12,449 nt of DNA from Sulfurovum sp. bin170 (GTDB lineage: Bacteria > Campylobacterota > Campylobacteria > Campylobacterales > Sulfurovaceae): contig NZ_JAACKB010000114.1 of the NCBI RefSeq assembly GCF_010892395.1, forward strand, positions 1 through 12,449. Direction: 5' to 3'. Under the pieces are notes generated by a model that worked only from the letters and a program-made list of their open reading frames with translations, was not told where the DNA came from and did no database searches. Positions 8,273-12,449 of the stretch are shown piece by piece (the stretch's first letter is position 1; each line of letters begins with the position of its first letter). The position numbers and the translations under genes were made by a program.

Positions 8273-8946
8273 TGAGTAGCGTAGCTGTAATACAATTTCC
8301 AGGGACAAACTGTGATTTGGATACTAAATATGCTTTTGAAAAACTTGGATGTGACACAACAGTCGTGTGGCACAAAGAGACAAAACTACCAGAGAATACA
8401 AATTTGGTAGTTATCGCAGGTGGGTTCTCATATGGTGACTATCTTCGCTCAGGTGCTATTGCACAGTTCTCTCCTATTATGAAGGCTATAGTTGCCTATG
8501 CAAAAGATGGTGGCAAAGTTCTAGGTATCTGTAATGGTTTTCAAATTCTAACAGAGGTTGGACTTCTCCCAGGTGCATTGAAGAGAAATATCGGTCTTCA
8601 CTTTATCTCAAAATATCAAACACTCAAAGTTGTAAACAATAGTAATGAGTTTTTGCAAAAATGTGATAAAGATGAGATACTAAACATCCCTATAGCTCAT
8701 GCTGATGGCAACTACTATATTGATGAAGAGGGGTACAAAAAGCTTGAAGAGAATTCGCAGATACTAGTAAGATACTGCAATGAACGAGGAGAGAGAGCTG
8801 TGGTTAATGGCTCTGTTACATCCATTGCAGGTATATGTAACATTGAAAAAAATGTATTTGGACTTATGCCTCACCCTGAACGAGCTATTGAGGATATTTT
8901 AGGCTCTATAGATGGAGTCAAAATGTTAGAGGGTCTTGTTGCCTAA
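8272..8946 (+). CDS. purQ: FGAM synthase glutaminase subunit PurQ
   Basis: Class I glutamine amidotransferase that releases ammonia from glutamine for FGAM synthase. The 224-residue length is usual for the separate-subunit form. The catalytic triad is intact: nucleophile Cys87 in LGICNGFQ, with His201 and Glu203 in MPHPERA. Other family marks are FPGTNCD at the N-terminus, GGFSYGDYLRSGAI (oxyanion region) and AHADGNY. The start overlaps the purS stop by one base, and its own stop overlaps the start of the next gene by one base. Order purC-purS-purQ is the same as Cj0512-Cj0514 in Campylobacter jejuni. No other purine gene is present, so the rest of the pathway is elsewhere. Confidence 0.98.
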   Translation: MSSVAVIQFPGTNCDLDTKYAFEKLGCDTTVVWHKETKLPENTNLVVIAGGFSYGDYLRSGAIAQFSPIMKAIVAYAKDGGKVLGICNGFQILTEVGLLPGALKRNIGLHFISKYQTLKVVNNSNEFLQKCDKDEILNIPIAHADGNYYIDEEGYKKLEENSQILVRYCNERGERAVVNGSVTSIAGICNIEKNVFGLMPHPERAIEDILGSIDGVKMLEGLVA

Positions 8947-9977
8947 TGCGAAACTATCAAACATATCTTTTACTAATAGTTACATTTTTTACACTGTTCA
9001 CATCTCCAATCTTTGCCAGTGATATAGAGTACTCTTATGTTCCTAAAAAAGTATATGAAAAACAGGTATTCCCCATCAGTTTTTTGAGTACAAGCAGTCA
9101 AAAAGAGAGAATCACCTTTCAGTTTGCTGACAGAGAGCCTGTCATAAAAGATGCTGTCATTATCAAAAATGGAGCTAAAACTTTCTATACTTTTTACTTC
9201 AAAACTACAGAAAGACTGTTTCAAATTCCATCTATTACTATAACTCTCAAAGGTAAAAAGATTGAACTTGATGGAGTCAAGATACCTGTAGAATCTCTAG
9301 GAAAAAGAGAGAATTTTTCAGGAGTTATCGCATCAGGACTAAAAATCAAAAGTTATCAAGCCTCTGTATATGATGAGCGTACAAATCTTATCACTATCTC
9401 AATAGAGGCACATGATGCGAACTTAGAAGATATATATGTTTCAGATGCTATAAAAGATGGAGTAGAGAAGATAAAACGAACTGGTTCAAAGATAGAGGGA
9501 GACTACCATATTGTTCTACCATCAGAGCAAAGCAAACTAACATTTTCCTACTTTGATACGATGAAAGATAAGTTTATTGATAAAAAAATACCTATCAGTA
9601 TTGATGATGGCTCTGTTGCAGCTCAAACAGATTTAAATCCAAAAGATGATAGCTTTGAGATTTTAAAAAAGTATACACTCATAGGATTAATAACTATATT
9701 GGTACTACTTTTTTTATGGAAGAGAGACTTTTTTTATCTAATTGTAGCTGTGATTGCAGCAATAATACTTTTGACCTTCTATACTCCTCTATCAAAAGTG
9801 TGTATAAAGGCTGGTTCTGCCCTATATATTCTCCCAACACCTAACAGTACAATTAGTCTCTATACTGACCAGAGGTTTAGCACTACAGAATTAGGTGAGA
9901 GAGATGAATATCATAAGATAGAGTATACAAATGGCATTATAGGATGGATAAAAGATGAAGATATTTGCAAAAATTAG
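8946..9977 (+). CDS. Membrane protein with C-terminal periplasmic SH3-like domain
   Basis: Function unknown; positional counterpart of Cj0515. Of 343 residues, the first 25 or so form a signal peptide ending near IFASD. Residues 26-240 are beta-strand rich and look like the Ig-like region of BatD-type proteins (weak resemblance only). Two transmembrane helices follow (about 243-258 and 262-280), separated by a Trp-Lys-Arg-Asp turn. Residues about 285-343 resemble a bacterial SH3 domain (IKAGSALYILPTPN through GIIGWIKDEDI). With the basic turn inside, both the large N-terminal region and the SH3-like tail face the periplasm, giving a membrane hairpin carrying two outer domains. SH3b domains often bind cell-wall peptides, which would suit the envelope genes around it; that is inference. 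The ATG overlaps the purQ stop by one base, with AGAGGG at 8928-8933. It overlaps plsC by 23 nt. Confidence 0.88.
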   Translation: MRNYQTYLLLIVTFFTLFTSPIFASDIEYSYVPKKVYEKQVFPISFLSTSSQKERITFQFADREPVIKDAVIIKNGAKTFYTFYFKTTERLFQIPSITITLKGKKIELDGVKIPVESLGKRENFSGVIASGLKIKSYQASVYDERTNLITISIEAHDANLEDIYVSDAIKDGVEKIKRTGSKIEGDYHIVLPSEQSKLTFSYFDTMKDKFIDKKIPISIDDGSVAAQTDLNPKDDSFEILKKYTLIGLITILVLLFLWKRDFFYLIVAVIAAIILLTFYTPLSKVCIKAGSALYILPTPNSTISLYTDQRFSTTELGERDEYHKIEYTNGIIGWIKDEDICKN

Positions 9978-10668
9978 ATTTTACTATGGAGCATTTATCA
10001 TAACTTTTATCGCTGCTGGAGTTATGGTTCCACTGATGTTTATATTTAAAAATCGTAGAAATAAAATTTTACATGGTTACAATGCCTTGATTATAAAACT
10101 TATGGGTGGCAAGATAGAGACTAAAGGAGTAAGAGATAATAGTGCTGATATGTTTGTAATGAATCATCAAGGTATTATAGATATTGTTGCGATGGAGGCA
10201 GCCCAACTTACTGATATGAGATGGATTGCAAAACGACAACTTTTCGATACTCCTTGGTTTGGATACCTCCTAAAACTTCCAAATATGGTAAATGTAGATA
10301 GAGAAAACAAAACAGGACTTATTAAGCTCATCCGAGATGCAAAAGAGACTAAAGAGGCTGAAAAACATCGTACTCTTGCAATATTCCCTGAGGGAACTAG
10401 AACAGATAAACAGGAGTTGAGAGTATTTAAAGGCGGTGCAAAGATGGTAGCAGAAAAGCTTAAACTTAAAATACAACCTGTTATCATTACAAATAGCAAA
10501 AAGCTTCTCAATGAACATAACAAAACTGCTCACTCTGCTACTGTGCATATAGAGTACTTAGATACATTTATAGCCAACAGAGCTAATAAAGATTGGTATA
10601 AAAACCTACAAGAGACTATGCAAAAAGCCATAGACCATGAAAAAAACAATAATGAAAGATATAGATAG
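9955..10668 (+). CDS. plsC: 1-acyl-sn-glycerol-3-phosphate acyltransferase
   Basis: Adds the second acyl chain to lysophosphatidic acid to make phosphatidic acid, the precursor of all membrane phospholipids. The 237-residue protein has an N-terminal hydrophobic helix (about 10-31) that anchors it to the inner membrane. The acyltransferase motifs are NHxxxxD, with His71 and Asp76 in NHQGIID, and FPEGTR with Glu146-Gly-Thr-Arg149; a third motif resembling the family's IQPVII segment follows. The ATG at 9955 lies inside the preceding gene, with AGGA at 9941-9944, about 10 nt upstream. The 23-nt overlap implies coupled translation. In Campylobacter jejuni plsC (Cj0516) is in the same place. Other family members acylate ornithine lipids, so the exact acceptor is not proven by sequence. 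Confidence 0.95.
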   Translation: MKIFAKIRFYYGAFIITFIAAGVMVPLMFIFKNRRNKILHGYNALIIKLMGGKIETKGVRDNSADMFVMNHQGIIDIVAMEAAQLTDMRWIAKRQLFDTPWFGYLLKLPNMVNVDRENKTGLIKLIRDAKETKEAEKHRTLAIFPEGTRTDKQELRVFKGGAKMVAEKLKLKIQPVIITNSKKLLNEHNKTAHSATVHIEYLDTFIANRANKDWYKNLQETMQKAIDHEKNNNERYR

Positions 10669-10670
10669 AT

Positions 10671-10940
10671 ATGAATAGCGAAACAGCATTAAAAGATGAA
10701 CTAGAAAAACATATACGGAAACTCATGAAACCTCTAAAAGATGAAGATGAGTTAGCTACTGTACTAAAAGTAAAATTGACCAAAAAAGAGTTCAAGATTT
10801 TTAAAAATTGGGCAAATGGCGAGAACCTACCTGAGCTACTTGAAAAACTAGCTATAGATGAAGAGAGATATAGTTCTCTAAAAGATAAACTTATCAAGAA
10901 ATTAAATCAAGAGAAGTTTAAGCAGGAGGTTATGGTATAG
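10671..10940 (+). CDS. Small charged helical protein of unknown function
   Basis: An 89-residue, Lys- and Glu-rich protein with no Cys, no signal peptide and no membrane helix; it should be a cytosolic, mostly helical protein. The segment about 36-79 (LTKKEF, IFKNWANGE, LPELLEKLAID, LKDKLIKKL) has the spacing of a helix-turn-helix resembling sigma-70 region 4, but the match is loose and I would not call it a regulator. The ATG at 10671 is 2 nt after the plsC stop, and only a weak AAAGA precedes it; an ATAGATAGATA run spans the junction. In Campylobacter jejuni crcB follows plsC; this is clearly not CrcB. The TAG stop lies in the edge of a repeat element, so the C-terminus may be a recent truncation. 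Reading frame and tight spacing make it a likely real gene. Confidence 0.72.
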   Translation: MNSETALKDELEKHIRKLMKPLKDEDELATVLKVKLTKKEFKIFKNWANGENLPELLEKLAIDEERYSSLKDKLIKKLNQEKFKQEVMV

Positions 10941-10992
10941 TTCGGGTGTAAACACGCCGATTCCGAAAATGCAGATTGCATATAAGGAACCG
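10937..10992 (-). repeat. Hairpin repeat, copy B (inverted relative to copy A)
   Basis: Reverse complement of 7934-7989, with two differences in 56 bases, both in the loop side of the inner hairpin (ATGCA-GAT-TGCAT here, read on the plus strand, instead of ATGCAA-G-TTGCAT). The outer stem (CGATTCC with GGAACCG, one G-T pair) and the CGGGTGTAAACACGCCG hairpin are unchanged. It lacks the GGCTAAAGCC arm found in copy A. Positions 10938-10940 of the repeat are the TAG stop of the preceding small gene. Copies A and B form a 3-kb inverted pair around purS, purQ, the SH3-like protein gene, plsC and the small gene. Confidence 0.85.
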
Positions 10993-11019
10993 AACAATAT
11001 TTCAATTTCAAAACAGTAG

Positions 11020-11040
11020 AGACAAGGGACTCCCTTGTCT
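11020..11040 (-). terminator. Hairpin between convergent transcripts, likely mltB terminator
   Basis: A perfect 9-bp stem, AGACAAGGG and CCCTTGTCT, with a 3-nt loop. It lies 23 nt beyond the mltB stop in the minus direction and 79 nt beyond the small gene in the plus direction. On the minus strand the stem is followed by CTACTGTTTTG, a weak T tract; on the plus strand it is followed by A residues. Termination of the minus transcript is therefore more plausible, but the T tract is not canonical. It is unrelated in sequence to the nearby repeat. Confidence 0.5.
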
Positions 11041-11063
11041 AAAAACAAAGAAGTCTATTACTG

Positions 11064-12254
11064 TTATTGCAATCTCTTCAACAACCCAACAGTAGGATAG
11101 GCATCAGCCGCCAACTTAAATTGCTGTTGTACCTGCTTAACAGCTTTTCGAGTCTTCTCACCTATAATCCCATCAACATCTCCAACATCATAACCTCGTC
11201 TAACCAAGAGCTTTTGTAACTGTTTAACCTGTGCAAAAGAGAGAGATGCAATTTTTGCTCGACTTGGTCTAACCTTTTTAGCACCAGCTAGACGAGTAGC
11301 AAAATAGGCTGCTGTGGTGGAGTACAATAGAGACTCATTCCACTTCAGATATACTATTTTGAAGTTGTGATATGCCAAAAAAGCTGCACCATCTTTTCCC
11401 ATTGGGAGTAGCAGAGATGCACTTAATCCTCCTCTTAGTTTTCGACCATTAGCTCGTTTGACTCCAAGTTTAGCCCAGTGAGAGAGTGAGTAACTATGCT
11501 CTATTCCTGATTGTTTCCAAGGCATTTTTTTAGGCAATACAACCTCTTCAAGCCAAGGCTCACCTCTCCTCCATCCTGCATTTTTGAGATAGTTTGCAGT
11601 TGAAGCTAGAGCATCAGGAACGCTTTTAATTAGATTTCGTCTGCCATCCTTATCAAAATCAACAGCATATTTAAGATAATAACTTGGCAAAAATTGAGTC
11701 TGTCCTATCTCTCCTGCCCATGCCCCTTTCATCTCTGATAATTTCAAGTCTCCTCTATCTATCAGAGCTAAAGCACTTAAAAGCTCTGGTCTAAACTTCT
11801 CACCTCTTCTACAATCATAAGCCAGTGTTCCTAGTGAACGGATGGTACTAAACTTTCCTTGGACTGCACCAAAACTCGTCTCTAGCCCCCAATATGCTGT
11901 GATGACAGAAGCAGGAATACCATAACTCTTCTCTATATTCCTAAAAAGTGTTCCATATTTTCTTATTAGCTTTCTACCTTTGTTAAGTCGATATTGAGAT
12001 ACTAGCTTACTAGAAAACCCCGAGAAAGTTTGTGAGAATTGATTCTGTTTTCTATCTTTTTTTATGACAGACGGACTGTATTTTAGACCATTCAAAGCAG
12101 AGTTGACTGTTTTTTGAGAGATTCCATTTCTAAGGGCATCCTGTTTGAAATGCCCTAACCAATTACTAAAACTTGTTCTATTTTTACACTCTTTAGCAAC
12201 ACCTATTTGTGTTGTTCCTAAAACTAAAAGCAGAACCATGATACTTTTTTTCAT
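11064..12254 (-). CDS. mltB: MltB-type lytic murein transglycosylase with peptidoglycan-binding domain
   Basis: Cleaves glycan strands of peptidoglycan to 1,6-anhydro ends in the periplasm. From the chosen start it has 396 residues: signal peptide (MKKSIMVLLLVLGTTQIGVA, about 1-20), an MltB/SLT-like catalytic domain (about 30-320) with catalytic Glu125 in WGLETSFG and the typical GEIGQTQFLPS and FDKDGR segments, then a peptidoglycan-binding type 1 domain (about 335-396) ending in QQQFKLAADAYPTVGLLKRLQ-like repeat structure. The frame is open to an ATG at 12320, but that would put 22 charged residues before the signal peptide. The ATG at 12254 has AAAAAGG upstream and a TATACT box ahead, so I prefer it. 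There is no lipobox, unlike the E. coli MltB lipoprotein, so it should be soluble or wall-bound. It is a single-gene unit convergent with the plsC operon. Confidence 0.93.
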   Translation of the reverse strand: MKKSIMVLLLVLGTTQIGVAKECKNRTSFSNWLGHFKQDALRNGISQKTVNSALNGLKYSPSVIKKDRKQNQFSQTFSGFSSKLVSQYRLNKGRKLIRKYGTLFRNIEKSYGIPASVITAYWGLETSFGAVQGKFSTIRSLGTLAYDCRRGEKFRPELLSALALIDRGDLKLSEMKGAWAGEIGQTQFLPSYYLKYAVDFDKDGRRNLIKSVPDALASTANYLKNAGWRRGEPWLEEVVLPKKMPWKQSGIEHSYSLSHWAKLGVKRANGRKLRGGLSASLLLPMGKDGAAFLAYHNFKIVYLKWNESLLYSTTAAYFATRLAGAKKVRPSRAKIASLSFAQVKQLQKLLVRRGYDVGDVDGIIGEKTRKAVKQVQQQFKLAADAYPTVGLLKRLQ

Positions 12255-12285
12255 AGATATAAACCTTTTTTCTCTATTTTTGTGA

Positions 12286-12291
12286 AGTATA
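12286..12291 (-). promoter_or_regulatory. Possible -10 box of mltB
   Basis: On the minus strand TATACT, within GATATACTT, would start transcription near 12279 and give a leader of about 25 nt to the ATG at 12254. No -35 box is evident, which is usual for this phylum. If real, it excludes the in-frame ATG at 12320 as the start. Confidence 0.4.
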
Positions 12292-12331
12292 TCATTTACT
12301 ACTTTAGATTTACTAGACATCTTGCAAAACT

Positions 12332-12351
12332 AGGAACCGATGGCTTTAGCC
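12332..12351 (-). repeat. Repeat module shared with copy A (left arm)
   Basis: Twenty bases that are the exact reverse complement of 7922-7941, including the small palindrome GGCT-TT-AGCC and the GGAACCG stem half. The other stem half is not found next to it; instead the sequence runs toward the mltB start region. It looks like a rearranged or truncated member of the hairpin repeat family, facing mltB. Confidence 0.75.
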
Positions 12352-12393
12352 CAATGCCGTTGAATTAAGCTTTTTTATACGATTCTTATTTTT

Positions 12394-12447
12394 TTGGAAA
12401 CGGAGAGTTTACTCCCGAACAGCGGAGGCAGAGCCTTCCGATTCCAA
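12394..12447 (+). repeat. Diverged hairpin repeat module at right edge
   Basis: Positions 12396-12420 match 7962-7986 of copy A at 21 of 25 bases. The element folds as two hairpins inside an outer stem: TTGGAA (12394-12399) with TTCCAA (12442-12447); hairpin one at 12401-12417 (CGG-A-GAGT-T-TACTC-like arms closing on CCG); hairpin two at 12423-12440 (CGGAGGC-AGA-GCC-T-TCCG, one bulged T). Two of the four differences from copy A form a compensatory pair. The family may continue beyond the window. Confidence 0.72.
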
Positions 12448-12449
12448 GT

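Noticed and set aside
10924..10934. AGGAGGT plus ATG as the start of a new gene
   Set aside because: Only one base separates the site from the ATG, and the reading frame closes after two codons (Met-Val-stop).
7922..10992. CRISPR array
   Set aside because: The repeats are few, inverted, 3 kb apart and separated by ordinary genes; there are no regular spacers or cas genes.
12255..12320. Longer mltB reading frame starting at the ATG at 12320
   Set aside because: It would place 22 mostly polar and charged residues before a complete signal peptide, and the likely TATACT promoter lies inside this stretch. The ATG at 12254 with AAAAAGG upstream fits better.

Overview
The window is AT-rich, gene-dense DNA from what is most likely a free-living member of the Campylobacterota (Epsilonproteobacteria; the Sulfurimonas/Sulfurovum type of organism fits). 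The main argument is gene order. A leftward clpB next to a rightward ctpA-purC-purS-purQ-(membrane SH3-like protein)-plsC block matches, from memory, the Campylobacter jejuni Cj0509c-Cj0516 neighbourhood. The GGDEF protein points to a free-living relative, because host-adapted Campylobacter and Helicobacter carry few or none of these. The genus is inference.

Layout, left to right. (1) Positions 3-1540, plus strand: a putative lipoprotein of the YkuD L,D-transpeptidase fold, cut off at its 5' end by the window edge, overlaps by 4 nt with pdxA (vitamin B6 synthesis). (2) Positions 1522-5676, minus strand: an apparent clpB > TPR membrane protein > PAS-like/GGDEF cyclase unit. It runs from a consensus sigma-70 promoter at 5715-5743 and collides tail to tail with pdxA, a 19-nt overlap with no terminator. 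(3) Positions 5845-10940, plus strand: ctpA, purC, purS, purQ, a two-helix membrane protein with a C-terminal SH3-like domain, plsC and a small charged protein. Most junctions overlap or are a few nt apart, so this looks like one operon mixing envelope work (protease, acyltransferase, SH3-like protein) with purine synthesis steps (SAICAR synthetase and two of the three FGAM synthase subunits). (4) Positions 11064-12254, minus strand: an MltB-type lytic transglycosylase with a peptidoglycan-binding tail, convergent with the operon.

The least ordinary content is a family of hairpin-forming intergenic repeats. One copy (7922-7989) is wedged between purC and purS. A second, inverted copy (10937-10992, 54 of 56 bases identical) sits against the last operon gene and seems to supply its stop codon. 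Diverged modules of the same family lie at 12332-12351 and 12394-12447. A hairpin shared by these copies shows a compensatory base-pair change, which suggests that the folded form matters.

I found no tRNA, rRNA, CRISPR array, phage gene, defence system or transposase. No stretch longer than about 200 bases lacks a gene. Apart from the repeats and the two poorly characterised proteins this is housekeeping DNA, and I do not see a clear new multi-gene system.
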